This document shows, piece by piece, positions 25,751-34,374 of a DNA stretch of 45,717 nt. The translations under genes were made by a program, and so were the position numbers. Under the pieces are notes generated by a model, which searched no databases, was not told where the DNA came from, and saw nothing but the letters and a program-made list of their open reading frames with translations. The number at the start of each line of letters is the position of its first letter. Position 1 is the first letter of the stretch. The stretch comes from JAWXVD01 sp044425705 (GTDB lineage Bacteria; Bacillota; Clostridia; Lachnospirales; Lachnospiraceae): positions 1 through 45,717 of the forward strand of contig JAWXVD010000015.1 of the NCBI GenBank assembly GCA_044425705.1, read 5' to 3'.

Positions 25751-26479
25751 TCAAGCATCACTTCTATGTTCTCTACATAGACTCAGGTTACAGGTGTTAG
25801 CACATTTTTTTCGCACCTCTACTAAGCTATATTTTTCCTTTTCCCACTGCACCATTGATATTACTGCCAATACAGAAGAAATCCCTATCAAAATATTCTC
25901 AATTATATTTTCAGAATTTAAAGCAAACAAAAGTGGTGTATGTATCATTAATAAATCCCATCCTCTACAGGGGCAACCACAACAACAAAGTACAACTTTA
26001 CCTCTTGGATCTGAAAATTTTTGCAGCAAACATCCCATATTAACAAATACCCTATCTAATAACAAGAAGAAATATGTACAACTATAAAAATATTGATACC
26101 TTAGTTGTATCACAAACTTTCCTATCATACATAGCAAAATAAATGCTATCCAAAACAATAATACTTTTATACGAAATCCCTTATATTTTTCAGAAAATTC
26201 TTTTCTTCCAAAACTGAAATAGTTCTTTTGTCTTGCTTGTTTATAATGAATACAGATGCTAATACCTTTGTAACATAAAATACTAAATAAAACACATAAC
26301 AGAATGTTGGATATATATATGCTCTGCACAAACATATAATTTATAAAGGTAAAAATCGTTCCTAGTATATAAACCCAAATATAATATTTAAGTCCAGTGA
26401 TTTCACTTGCATGCAAGTGTGAAATAACAGACGCTGCGGGTGAAAATTTATGTTCACCCTTATAATGATTAACCTTCAT
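25751..26479 (-). CDS. Membrane protein of unknown function with Cys-rich motif
   Basis: About 242 residues from ATG 26479. Five or so membrane helices (YYIWVYILGTIFTFINYMF; ISNILLCVLFSILCY; VLLFWIAFILLCMIGKFVI). A cysteine cluster, VVLCCCGCPCRGWDLLMIHT, lies between helices 4 and 5, and further cysteines are near the C-terminus (CANTCNLSLCREHR). The first 25 residues (HYKGEHKFSPAASVISHLHA) are encoded by a copy of the palindromic repeat also present at 38074, so the true start may differ or the repeat has extended the protein. Function unknown. Confidence 0.55.
   Translation of the reverse strand: MKVNHYKGEHKFSPAASVISHLHASEITGLKYYIWVYILGTIFTFINYMFVQSIYISNILLCVLFSILCYKGISICIHYKQARQKNYFSFGRKEFSEKYKGFRIKVLLFWIAFILLCMIGKFVIQLRYQYFYSCTYFFLLLDRVFVNMGCLLQKFSDPRGKVVLCCCGCPCRGWDLLMIHTPLLFALNSENIIENILIGISSVLAVISMVQWEKEKYSLVEVRKKCANTCNLSLCREHRSDA
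26384..26463. repeat. Palindromic repeat R2, copy 1 (coding)
   Basis: An 80-bp unit of two palindromes: GTGATTTCACTT... mirrored by ...AGTGTGAAATAAC, then GGGTGAA/TTCACCC. It matches 38074-38144 closely, and its left 22 nt are identical to 32615-32636. Here it lies in the 5' part of the membrane-protein gene, where it stays in frame. Confidence 0.75.
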
Positions 26480-26528
26480 GAGATGCTTCACTTTCTTGTA
26501 TTTTGACTTATGGAATAAACAGTGGCTC

Positions 26529-28109
26529 TTACACAACTGCTTCTATCAGTATTTTCTCACCAATTTCGATACTTTTAATTCCTACTTGCTTATTTTTATT
26601 AAAGTTAAAGCTTAGCATATATCCTTTTTCTAAATGGTAGTAATTTAAATATTCAGTGAGCTGTTGTTCTCCACGAGTATTATATTCTTCTCCATGCCAT
26701 ATTTTCATTTCTATGATATATTGTTTTCCCAGATAATCAATAATAATATCTGTTCTTTTCATATCTCTAGTCTGGGCTTCAATATAATAGTTGCCAACAC
26801 CATTAATAATCGGTTTTAGATAGAGCAAGAAATACTTTCTCCCTTCTTCTTCCTTAAAAGCAATTGACTGATTACCATAGATATCATCAAAATGTTGAAC
26901 AAACTTTTCAAGAATACGTGCCATATCTAATTCACCATGATCGATAAATTGGTTCTTATTTTTCAATGCATCACAATATACTTTACTCTCATCCATATCA
27001 TCTGATAAAAATTGGTCATATAAAATAATTTCAAAAATACGGTTAGAAATTGCTACAAACCCATTTTTATTTTTCACAAACCCGAACATTGTTCCAATTT
27101 GAATAGATTCATTCCTTATATTATATGTTCTAGTAGCTCCTTCAAATAACAGTGAATAAATAAGATTTCGTATTTTCTCATAATCATATAGTTTATGAAT
27201 CAGTGAATCAAATAATGTGTTTTCTTCATTTAGCAAAAATTTCACAGCTTGTAAAAATCCCTCTTTTGTCCATGCCGATGTTTTATTTGGAAATTTTTCT
27301 ATTCCTACTACTTTTTCATCTATCAATTTGCAAATACGAGATACTAAAAAAGGATAACCTGAGGTGTAGTCATAAATAAGTTTAGAAATTTCAGAAATAT
27401 CCATATCTGTCTTATAATCTTGTTCGTATTCACCAATCATACTAGTTATATCGACTACAGAAAAACTCATACTAATGTCAAAATCAGCTGCAATATTCCA
27501 TGGACTATTTTTCTTTGATGGTTCATTAGGATGTATTTTCATTTTCAAATTTTTAATATCGTATACACCAGCAAGTATGACCGATTGAAATGTAGCTTCC
27601 ACATCTCTATCTAAATAGTAGTTTCGAAGTTGTGCTAAAAAATCCAAAAAAACTTGATTATTAGATGCACTATCAACCTCATCTATAAGTAATACAACAG
27701 GTTTATCTGCAATTTCACAACATTTACTTAATAATTTGAATAAAGTAGATAGATTCATATCCTTTTTCTCTGCTATCGATTCAAATTCCATTTGAAACTT
27801 AGATGTAAAATAAGAATATCTTTCTTGTAATGTTTCTGTAAAAACTCTTGAAAATATTTCTTCTGATTCAAAGCATTTATGACTAAAAGCTTGAAAATCT
27901 AATCGTATTACATTGTAATCAGATTTCAGAAATCGTTCCAATCCCTTCAGAATAGTGGTTTTTCCATATTGCCTCGCCCTATTAATGGCAAAATATTCCC
28001 CTCTGTCTATCAGTTGTTTTATGGCAATAAGTCTATCTGTAATATCTACCATATAGTGCAGTTTCGGTTTGCAATCTCCAGTTGTATTAAATCTTTTATT
28101 GATATCCAT
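26529..28109 (-). CDS. AAA-ATPase with PD-(D/E)XK nuclease-like domain
   Basis: 526 residues from ATG 28109. The Walker A is in FAINRARQYGKTTILKGLE and the Walker B is VVLLIDEVDSAS; FDISMSFSVVDI and TSGYPFLVSRICKLIDEK lie in the helical region. The C-terminal third holds RTDIIIDYLGKQYIIEMKIW, the D-x(n)-E-x-K core of PDDEXK_9. The family is highly multiplied in clostridia and Bacteroidetes and has no settled function; a link to mobile DNA or defence is suspected. A decayed copy (10738-11480) and a scrap (4281-4337) lie in the same window. It begins directly after the leader repeat. Confidence 0.85.
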   Translation of the reverse strand: MDINKRFNTTGDCKPKLHYMVDITDRLIAIKQLIDRGEYFAINRARQYGKTTILKGLERFLKSDYNVIRLDFQAFSHKCFESEEIFSRVFTETLQERYSYFTSKFQMEFESIAEKKDMNLSTLFKLLSKCCEIADKPVVLLIDEVDSASNNQVFLDFLAQLRNYYLDRDVEATFQSVILAGVYDIKNLKMKIHPNEPSKKNSPWNIAADFDISMSFSVVDITSMIGEYEQDYKTDMDISEISKLIYDYTSGYPFLVSRICKLIDEKVVGIEKFPNKTSAWTKEGFLQAVKFLLNEENTLFDSLIHKLYDYEKIRNLIYSLLFEGATRTYNIRNESIQIGTMFGFVKNKNGFVAISNRIFEIILYDQFLSDDMDESKVYCDALKNKNQFIDHGELDMARILEKFVQHFDDIYGNQSIAFKEEEGRKYFLLYLKPIINGVGNYYIEAQTRDMKRTDIIIDYLGKQYIIEMKIWHGEEYNTRGEQQLTEYLNYYHLEKGYMLSFNFNKNKQVGIKSIEIGEKILIEAVV

Positions 28110-28147
28110 ATTAATAACCATCACTTTCTCTCAGCTTGGCAACTTAT
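28110..28147 (-). repeat. Gene-start leader repeat, copy 2
   Basis: On the minus strand AAGTTGCCAAGCTGAGAGAA, then AGTGATGGTTATTAAT, ends directly at the ATPase ATG. In this copy the reading frame upstream is closed by TGA, so the element is not a conserved peptide extension. Confidence 0.8.
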
Positions 28148-28276
28148 AATCAATACACACCTTCCCTTTAAGCATGTTCTATACGTTATTTTCATAGATA
28201 CATCATATAAAATAACTTTCTTCTTATTCTACACTTTCTTCCTAGAAAAGTAAATCTATTATATCTGCTTAATTTT

Positions 28277-28409
28277 GTTACAGTTCACACGTGACCTGTA
28301 ACGATACAAAAATCCATTTAAAATTGCCTACGGCAATGGGATTTTTGTACTCATTTATCATTTTTATACGTACTATGCAGTAAATGCATAGTACTGTGTG
28401 AACAGTAAC
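28277..28409. mobile_element. MITE-like three-hairpin element B
   Basis: 133 bp with 14-bp terminal inverted repeats (GTTACAGTTCACAC; complement of the right end GTTACTGTTCACAC), flanked by TTAATTTT and TAAATTTT (7 of 8 identical). H1 is GTTACAG/CTGTAAC (28277-28302). H2 (28305-28349) has ACAAAAATCC/GGATTTTTGT arms with GCC-TAC-GGC at the tip. H3 (28370-28394) has GTACTATGCA/TGCATAGTAC. The order, spacing and H2 loop match the element at 4986-5129. No coding capacity. It lies between the ATPase and the MarR promoter. Confidence 0.8.
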
Positions 28410-28447
28410 TAAATTTTTCCTATTTTTCTTTACTAATAAAATCTCTC

Positions 28448-28495
28448 TTGACAATTGTTCTGAACAGAACTATAATTTGTTCTATTGAGAACAAA
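28448..28495 (+). promoter_or_regulatory. Consensus promoter with two MarR operators
   Basis: TTGACA (28448-28453) and TATAAT (28471-28476) are separated by 17 nt. GTTCTGAACAGAAC (28457-28470), a perfect palindrome, fills the spacer. A second palindrome, TTTGTTCT-ATTG-AGAACAAA (28476-28495), covers the start of transcription. The two sites share GTTCT half-sites and together should give tight autorepression. Confidence 0.85.
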
Positions 28496-28509
28496 AAGGA
28501 GCTACTACT

Positions 28510-28941
28510 ATGTTTAATTTAAATGAAACTTTCCATGCTATCAGTATAAAAAGAAAGCAATATTTTAATAAAATGATCGAAAAATATGATTTGAATTTAA
28601 TAGAAATCGAAATCTTAGCGTTTTTAAATAAGGAACCAGACAGCAATACTTTTACCGAAATTATGAAAGCAAAAGACTATGCGAAATCACATATGTCGAC
28701 TGCAATTACACACTTAGTAACTAGAGGGTATATAGAAAAACGTAGCCTTGATACAAATAAAAAAGTACATAAGTTATACTTATTAGATAAGAGTTTTAAT
28801 GTGATTAAAGATTATGATTTATGCATATCTAGGTTTAGAGGTGATGCTTTTACTGGAATTAGCGAAGATGGAATTAAAGTCTTTGAACAGGTTATCCATA
28901 AAATGAATACAAATTTGACAACACAGTTAGGAGAAAAATAA
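28510..28941 (+). CDS. MarR-family repressor
   Basis: 143 residues with a winged helix (FTEIMKAKDYAKSHMSTAIT, THLVTRGYIEKRSLDTNKK). It starts after AAAGGAG, and its stop shares a base with the following TauE/SafE ATG. It most likely represses its own operon through the GTTCT palindromes. Confidence 0.9.
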   Translation: MFNLNETFHAISIKRKQYFNKMIEKYDLNLIEIEILAFLNKEPDSNTFTEIMKAKDYAKSHMSTAITHLVTRGYIEKRSLDTNKKVHKLYLLDKSFNVIKDYDLCISRFRGDAFTGISEDGIKVFEQVIHKMNTNLTTQLGEK

Positions 28942-29714
28942 TGGGAACAATTATAATATGTATATTAGCCGGTATGGGCGCTGGACTTGGAACTGGATTT
29001 GCCGGAATGAGTGCTGCTGTTGTGATTTCTCCAATGTTAATAACTTTTTTAGGTGTTAATCCTTTTGAGGCTATTGGCGTTGCGTTGGCATCTGATGTGT
29101 TGGCAAGTGCAATCTCTGCTTATACCTACGGCGTAAACAAAAATATAGACATAAAGCGCAGTCGTTCCCTTTTTGTCAGCGTACTTATGTTCACACTAAT
29201 CGGTGCTTATATTGCTCATTTAGTACCTCCTGCAACAATGGGAAATCTCACTGTTTATGCATCTCTAATTATGGGTATTAACTTTTTCAAAAAATCATTC
29301 AAAGAAGAAAAACCCCGTACTCCACATGAATTTCATGGCTTACTAGGATTTATCCTGCCTATTTTATGCGGTTCTATCATTGGATTTATCTGTGGCTTTA
29401 TTGGTGCTGGTGGCGGTATCATGATGCTCCTTCTTCTCACTAGTGTACTCGGCTACGAATTAAAGAAAGCAATCGGTACTAGCGTTTTTATTATGACTTT
29501 CACAGCACTTTTTGGAGCAACCTCACATTTCACTTTACAAGGAACAGCTCCAGACCCACTGATTATTATTACTTGTGTCCTATCTACCCTTGTTTTTGCA
29601 TTTTTAGGTGCCAGATTTGCTAATAGATCAGAGCCTAAAATTTTAAATCGCTCAATCGGAATTGTCCTTTCAACACTTGGTATCTTTATGATTGTTGCAA
29701 GTCACTTAGGTTAA
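28941..29714 (+). CDS. TauE/SafE-family permease
   Basis: 257 residues and about eight membrane helices. The two family repeats are GLGTGFAGMSAAVVISPML and GFICGFIGAGGGIMMLLLL. Members export sulfite, sulfoacetate or related anions. Translationally coupled to its MarR regulator. Confidence 0.9.
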   Translation: MGTIIICILAGMGAGLGTGFAGMSAAVVISPMLITFLGVNPFEAIGVALASDVLASAISAYTYGVNKNIDIKRSRSLFVSVLMFTLIGAYIAHLVPPATMGNLTVYASLIMGINFFKKSFKEEKPRTPHEFHGLLGFILPILCGSIIGFICGFIGAGGGIMMLLLLTSVLGYELKKAIGTSVFIMTFTALFGATSHFTLQGTAPDPLIIITCVLSTLVFAFLGARFANRSEPKILNRSIGIVLSTLGIFMIVASHLG

Positions 29715-29732
29715 TATTCGAATGCTACTAAA

Positions 29733-29781
29733 AAGTGTTTACACCATACATAACACTATATCATGTATGGTGTAAACACTT
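29733..29781. terminator. Bidirectional terminator
   Basis: AAGTGTTTACACCATACAT (29733-29751) is the exact inverse of 29763-29781, a 19-bp perfect stem between the convergent permease and toxin genes. Confidence 0.75.
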
Positions 29782-29793
29782 ATATGCATTTTC

Positions 29794-30057
29794 TTAAATA
29801 TCATAATGTGACCACAAACTAATAATTTTAATGTTTTTTTCTCTTTCTAAGATTTCATAAACTAATCTATGTTTGATATTAATTCTTCTTGAATACGCTC
29901 CTTGCAAATTTCCTTGTAACTTTTCAAAGTTAGGTGGTCTTTGATATGGATTTTCTCTTAGTATCTCAATTAACATTTTTGCTTTTTTATCTAATCCAAT
30001 ACTTTTCAACTTGGGAACATCTTCCACTGCTTTCTTTGTATAAACAATATGATACAT
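29794..30057 (-). CDS. yoeB: YoeB/Txe-family mRNA interferase toxin
   Basis: 87 residues with the family signature NPYQRPPNFEKLQGNLQG, YSRRINIKHRLVYEI and SLWSHYD. These hold the catalytic Glu, the Arg and the C-terminal His-Tyr of YoeB, a ribosome-dependent mRNA endonuclease. It starts 3 nt after the antitoxin stop, with AGGTGG as its ribosome site. Confidence 0.92.
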   Translation of the reverse strand: MYHIVYTKKAVEDVPKLKSIGLDKKAKMLIEILRENPYQRPPNFEKLQGNLQGAYSRRINIKHRLVYEILEREKNIKIISLWSHYDI

Positions 30058-30060
30058 CTA

Positions 30061-30309
30061 TCACCACCTTACTGCATCCTCAGCGACACACTCCGCTAAT
30101 GGCGTTTTTAATCCATCTTCTACTATATTTTTTAATGTAGGATTTGAATTGATATATAATGTTTCTATTAAACCGTTATATTCATCTTCACTTAAGACAA
30201 CTGCGTTTCCTGTTTTGGTGACAATATTTAATGGCTCTCCCCATTTGATTGTTTGTTCTAATAAGTTAAAAATATTTTTTCTAAAACTAGTAATATTCAT
30301 ATGAATCAT
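30061..30309 (-). CDS. yefM: YefM/Phd-family antitoxin
   Basis: 82 residues from ATG 30309 (30300 is possible). The N-terminal DNA-binding part is NITSFRKNIFNLLEQTIKWG, then NIVTKTGNAVVLSEDEYNGL; the C-terminus wraps the toxin. The start follows a copy of the leader repeat. It represses its own operon and neutralises YoeB. Confidence 0.92.
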   Translation of the reverse strand: MIHMNITSFRKNIFNLLEQTIKWGEPLNIVTKTGNAVVLSEDEYNGLIETLYINSNPTLKNIVEDGLKTPLAECVAEDAVRW

Positions 30310-30347
30310 AATAATAACCATCCTTTCTCGTAGTCTAACAACTTGCA
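30310..30347 (-). repeat. Gene-start leader repeat, copy 3
   Basis: On the minus strand CAAGTTGTTAGACTACGAGA, then AAGGATGGTTATTATT, directly precedes the antitoxin ATG. Two substitutions in the GTTGCCAG core and a one-base shorter middle set it apart from copy 2; the GAGAAAGG here gives a better ribosome site. Confidence 0.7.
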
Positions 30348-30373
30348 GGCTAAAAAATCTAATTTTTATTATC

Positions 30374-30417
30374 GTACCATATGTGTACATTGTAACGTAC
30401 GCATATGGTACTGTCAA
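30374..30417 (-). promoter_or_regulatory. yefM-yoeB promoter inside a palindrome
   Basis: On the minus strand TTGACA (30417-30412) and TACAAT (30394-30389) are separated by 17 nt. GTACCATATG and its inverse CATATGGTAC (30374-30383 and 30402-30411) bracket the core, and a TGTACA hexamer lies within. TGTACA is the known recognition core of YefM-type operators. Confidence 0.8.
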
Positions 30418-30452
30418 CAATAATATTATTAAATTTTATATGAAAATAACGT

Positions 30453-31955
30453 CTAATAAACCACATTCCCTGACAACAATAATTCCCCCTCTAATGCTTC
30501 TTTTTCAATCATACTAATCATCGTATACTGTAACGTAGATTGTGGTGCAATATGAATAAATGATAAATCCACCATTGGTATCTGTTCAATATCCACGCTA
30601 TCTATTTCACTCAAATAAGCTGGTGATTTTAAGTAAGGTATCCTTTGCAATTCTCTATAGTCTAAACTATCTACATATCTATAGTTACCATCTTTCATTT
30701 TTTCGATTGCAGCTAAAGGTTCTGCTACATTATATTCTAGTGTTTGATTTGTTTGATTTTCTACAGTCACATCAAATGCAATCCATACCAATTCTACTTC
30801 CTCTGTTCCAATGATATTGCCTTCTTCATCTACAATATTCCGAATAGCTGGTTCTAATGTACCATCTTCACGGATAAATTCAGCATTTTCCTCCCATGGT
30901 ATCATATGTTCTATCCCATATACTTCCCTATCCAACTGCTCAAATACTTGCACTCTATCAATCCTTTTATCTAGAATTCCTCTTTCACTTTCTTCTAATG
31001 CATAGAAAGTTTCTACTTGGAAGGTATCTCCAATAGATTTCATATCAGACTGCAAAAGTACCTCTTCACTCTCATTTGCTTCCATATATGTGGCAAGAAT
31101 ATCATCGTCTATTTCTAATCCCTCTGCCAATGCTTGTTCAATTTCTGATTCTGTCATCATTTTTGATTCCACTTTTTCTGTCATGGTTACAGAAATTCCT
31201 TCTATCACATGCTCTATATCTATATCTTCCACTTCACCATCAACAAATAATTCACCGATATACCCTGCAGTTTGATTGAAAAACATACCATGTTTTTGGT
31301 TTGATTGGTTGGAAAGAATAGAAATATAATTTTCTCCCACCTGCATTTCTTCCTGTTCTACAATATTAGGAAATAACAATGTATGATTTGTCATATCTAA
31401 TGTACAATATGTTTTTTCTAAAAATGAAGCTATAAAAGTGTTCTCAGAGTACAATGTTACAGCTATACTAGAAATATAAACATCATCTACATATTTTTCA
31501 ATTTTAATACTAGGTGCCATTGTCACGCTTTCATTCGCTATTACCCCTATCATATCTTCATATCCATTAGGTATTTGTGTCAAAGAAAATGAAATTTTTT
31601 GCTCCGTCAACTTCATATCCTCATTAAACGTATAAACTCCCTTGTCATATATTTGTTCTTCTACTGGTTCTTCTTTTGAAAACAGTACCGTAAAATATCC
31701 ATTTGCAGCCAATACACCAATTGGAAGTGTGATGCATAAAATCATTGCAGCTGCAAAACCCATTACAGCTTTTTTCATTTTTAAATATTTGTTTTTCTTC
31801 TCTTCACATATAACACTTTTGTCTTTACCTGCTTCAATATCTATATCATTTATTCCCAAAATAGTATACGCATCTCTTATTTTTTCATCAACACATACAG
31901 GAATTTTTAGTTCTTCTTGTAACAACTCTTTTAATTGATTGTGATTATTCATCAT
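30453..31955 (-). CDS. DUF4179-type transmembrane anti-sigma factor
   Basis: 500 residues. The first 60 are cytoplasmic and sigma-binding by analogy, a membrane helix follows (VMGFAAAMILCITLPIGVLA), and the long outer domain begins ANGYFTVLF as in DUF4179 proteins. The outer part is strand-rich without cysteines of note. The start follows AAGGGGATC. It is downstream of the ECF sigma gene by about 90 nt. Confidence 0.8.
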   Translation of the reverse strand: MMNNHNQLKELLQEELKIPVCVDEKIRDAYTILGINDIDIEAGKDKSVICEEKKNKYLKMKKAVMGFAAAMILCITLPIGVLAANGYFTVLFSKEEPVEEQIYDKGVYTFNEDMKLTEQKISFSLTQIPNGYEDMIGVIANESVTMAPSIKIEKYVDDVYISSIAVTLYSENTFIASFLEKTYCTLDMTNHTLLFPNIVEQEEMQVGENYISILSNQSNQKHGMFFNQTAGYIGELFVDGEVEDIDIEHVIEGISVTMTEKVESKMMTESEIEQALAEGLEIDDDILATYMEANESEEVLLQSDMKSIGDTFQVETFYALEESERGILDKRIDRVQVFEQLDREVYGIEHMIPWEENAEFIREDGTLEPAIRNIVDEEGNIIGTEEVELVWIAFDVTVENQTNQTLEYNVAEPLAAIEKMKDGNYRYVDSLDYRELQRIPYLKSPAYLSEIDSVDIEQIPMVDLSFIHIAPQSTLQYTMISMIEKEALEGELLLSGNVVY

Positions 31956-32044
31956 GATCCCCTTTCTTAATTCGCATAAATTAAAATGATCAAATATTTA
32001 CTCCTAAAATACCTATCAATACGCTTCTCCATATAATATCTATT

Positions 32045-32569
32045 TCACTCATCCATACTATGTACTTTAACATATTGCTTCTTATACTCTTTTCTACCTC
32101 GTGCAAGTCTGGTTTTTACCGTATTTTCAGATATACCCAATATTTTTGCAATTTCATAAATTTTTAGTTCTTTTCCATAATATAAAATGAGTATAATACT
32201 GTATTTCTCTCTCATATCATGGATAAATTTTTTAAATTCCTCACTCTCCCCCTGTTTATGAATCATTTCTTCTCCAGATAACAACTCTTGTAAATTTTCT
32301 TTTGCACCATATCTTTTCTGCCCTCTTTGTATTTCAATACATTGGTTAATTAAGATACGAATGAGCCACGTCTTAAAATAAGTTGGTTCCTTTAAGGTGA
32401 TTAATTTTTCATAACATTTTAATATCGTTTCTTGAATGGCATCTGCTGCATCCTCATCATGATGTAAATAACTGATCGCTATTTTATACATATCCTGCTT
32501 CATCTGTTCTATCAACACCACAAAGGCTTGCTTGTCTCCATTTTGTGCCTGTCTTACGTACTCTTCCAT
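32045..32569 (-). CDS. ECF RNA polymerase sigma factor
   Basis: 174 residues with region 2 (DEDAADAIQETILKCYEKL) and region 4 (YSIILILYYGKELKIYEIA, then GISENTVKTRLARGRKEYK). The start follows AGGAGG. Paired with the anti-sigma gene downstream. Confidence 0.92.
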   Translation of the reverse strand: MEEYVRQAQNGDKQAFVVLIEQMKQDMYKIAISYLHHDEDAADAIQETILKCYEKLITLKEPTYFKTWLIRILINQCIEIQRGQKRYGAKENLQELLSGEEMIHKQGESEEFKKFIHDMREKYSIILILYYGKELKIYEIAKILGISENTVKTRLARGRKEYKKQYVKVHSMDE

Positions 32570-32614
32570 GATTTCCTCCTTTTCTTTTCAATGAACTCTT
32601 GTTATCAATAATGC

Positions 32615-32636
32615 ATATTTAAGTCCAGTGATTTCA
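32615..32636. repeat. Palindromic repeat R2, partial copy
   Basis: These 22 nt are identical to the left end of the repeat at 26384 (ATATTTAAGTCCAGTGATTT then CA). The palindromic part is missing. The rest of the 32570-32847 gap holds the terminator below and a weak TTGCA/TGCAA hairpin near 32645; I see no gene. Confidence 0.6.
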
Positions 32637-32731
32637 TAATCCGTTGCATTTACATATATCTTGCAACCTTATCTTCAAACATTAGACGAAAAAACTTTTC
32701 AAAAAGTTTCACTTTCAAAAATATTCTATTG

Positions 32732-32769
32732 CAACAAAAAAAATCATCTTATTGATGACTTTTTTGTTG
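32732..32769 (-). terminator. Terminator of the lysozyme gene
   Basis: CAACAAAAAA...CATC (from 32732) pairs with GATG...TTTTTTGTTG (to 32769). On the minus strand the central GATGA is followed by eight T. T-runs on both strands suggest two-way action. Confidence 0.7.
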
Positions 32770-32847
32770 TACCTATAGAGATTGCATTTCACAGTCTAGA
32801 CACACCTTTACTTCACCCTATATTTCGATTCTTTAGCGAACTCTCCT

Positions 32848-34374
32848 TTACACAACATTCAGATAACTACTGACTGCATACACCACTTGATCATTATATA
32901 GTAATCTTGACCAACCATTATCGCTAATGCCTGTTCTTACAATCACATCACCATTTTTCAATTCCCCAACTACTCGTGCTGCTGCATTGTCCACACTAGG
33001 AATGTTTCTTAAATTTGTTACTTCTTTTGCTGTTACATTTTCATTCACGTCTGCAAATTGTGTTGTAATGATTACACCATCAACAACTACTTGATCAGTT
33101 ACCGTTTCTACAGGTGTCACATAAGATAAATCAGTGGTTAGAAAGCTGCTCACCGCATACAAAATTTCTCCATTATACACAACTCTAGACCAACCTGAAT
33201 CTGCACATACAGCGGTACGCGTGGCAGTGTCTCCATTTTTCAATACTGTGACTATATTATCTTCTGTAGTACTCGGTGTAGAACGCAAATTACTTTCATC
33301 CTTGGAAGTGACTGTTTCCTCTACTTCCTGAAAATGAAATAGTGCTTCTATATTTTCCGAAACAACTTCAGGTGCCGTACTATCTTTTGGCTCTGCAATT
33401 TCTGTATACTGAAAATAAGCCACATTCACATCTGTTCCTGTGCTGATACCTGAAATGCTACCTTGATCTGTATACTGCCACATATCATAGGTACCTGTAT
33501 AAGAGGATGAAGACGTAGTTGGGTAGGGTTCTGTTGGATATTGTGATACCCAAACCTTATATTTCGCTTCCAAACTAGTCATGTCCCAATATGTATTTTC
33601 TTCCATTTCATTCTTAGAAGCATAAAACATAGGCGTATATCCACTACTTTCTATGGCATCTAAAAATATCGTTGCCATGGCTGTTCTCTCTTCATTGGTC
33701 ATACCATATTGGCGGCTACTTGTAGCTGTAAATCCTTCGCAATTATATGCTACTGGATAAGTAATAGGATATTTTGCAATAAAATCAGCCACCCATGCTG
33801 CTTCTTCTATTGCTTCCTCTGCTGTGGTTGCTGTAGAAAAGAAATACACCCCTATAGGAATTCCAGCATTGCTTGCTTCCTGTAAATTATATTGTGCAGT
33901 TGGATCTTCTGTAATCACACCTGTTTCAATGGTTCGATATCCCACACGAATCATAGCAAATTCAATACCTGACGATGCTACTGCTTGCCAATCGATACTG
34001 CCTTGCCATTTGGCTACATCAATCCCTATACTAGTACCTGTTATTTCATTTTCTCCCAATGCAATGGCAATTGCTGCTTCGTCCACTACAGCTCCTTCTG
34101 TACTTTCATCCTTGCTACTTGGTAAATCTTCCTCTTCATCCCATATGACTGTTTCACTTTCTAAAACATCTTCAGTATCTTCTGCGTATTCTTCTATTTC
34201 TTCATTGAGTTCTTCCAAAGATTCCTCTATCAACTCTTCTGTTATCACTTCTTCTAACTCATTTTCTTTCTTTTCAAAAAATGTAAATAATAAACTAATA
34301 AACAAAATAATAATCAGTACAATGGTCACAATCATTATCATAATTTTAATCTTTTTCTCTCTGTCTCTTCTCAT
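32848..34374 (-). CDS. Membrane-anchored GH25 lysozyme with two SH3 domains
   Basis: 508 residues. A membrane helix (residues 8-31) is followed by an acidic Glu-rich linker (residues 33-95), then a GH25 muramidase domain: GIDVAKWQGSIDW with the catalytic Asp, MIRVGYR, and PVAYNCEGF with the catalytic Glu. Two bacterial SH3 domains close the protein (NLRSTPSTTEDNIVTVL with SGWSRVVYNGEILYAV; NLRNIPSVDNAAARVVGEL with NGWSRLLYNDQVVYAV). It cleaves the glycan strand of peptidoglycan at the membrane surface. The start ATG lies in the first unit of a 17-bp tandem repeat. Confidence 0.9.
   Translation of the reverse strand: MRRDREKKIKIMIMIVTIVLIIILFISLLFTFFEKKENELEEVITEELIEESLEELNEEIEEYAEDTEDVLESETVIWDEEEDLPSSKDESTEGAVVDEAAIAIALGENEITGTSIGIDVAKWQGSIDWQAVASSGIEFAMIRVGYRTIETGVITEDPTAQYNLQEASNAGIPIGVYFFSTATTAEEAIEEAAWVADFIAKYPITYPVAYNCEGFTATSSRQYGMTNEERTAMATIFLDAIESSGYTPMFYASKNEMEENTYWDMTSLEAKYKVWVSQYPTEPYPTTSSSSYTGTYDMWQYTDQGSISGISTGTDVNVAYFQYTEIAEPKDSTAPEVVSENIEALFHFQEVEETVTSKDESNLRSTPSTTEDNIVTVLKNGDTATRTAVCADSGWSRVVYNGEILYAVSSFLTTDLSYVTPVETVTDQVVVDGVIITTQFADVNENVTAKEVTNLRNIPSVDNAAARVVGELKNGDVIVRTGISDNGWSRLLYNDQVVYAVSSYLNVV

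Noticed and set aside
26529..26536. Longer start for the membrane protein at 26536 overlapping the ATPase stop
   Set aside because: The extra 19 residues have no ribosome site, and ATG 26479 is closer to the membrane domain, although even that start includes repeat-derived sequence.
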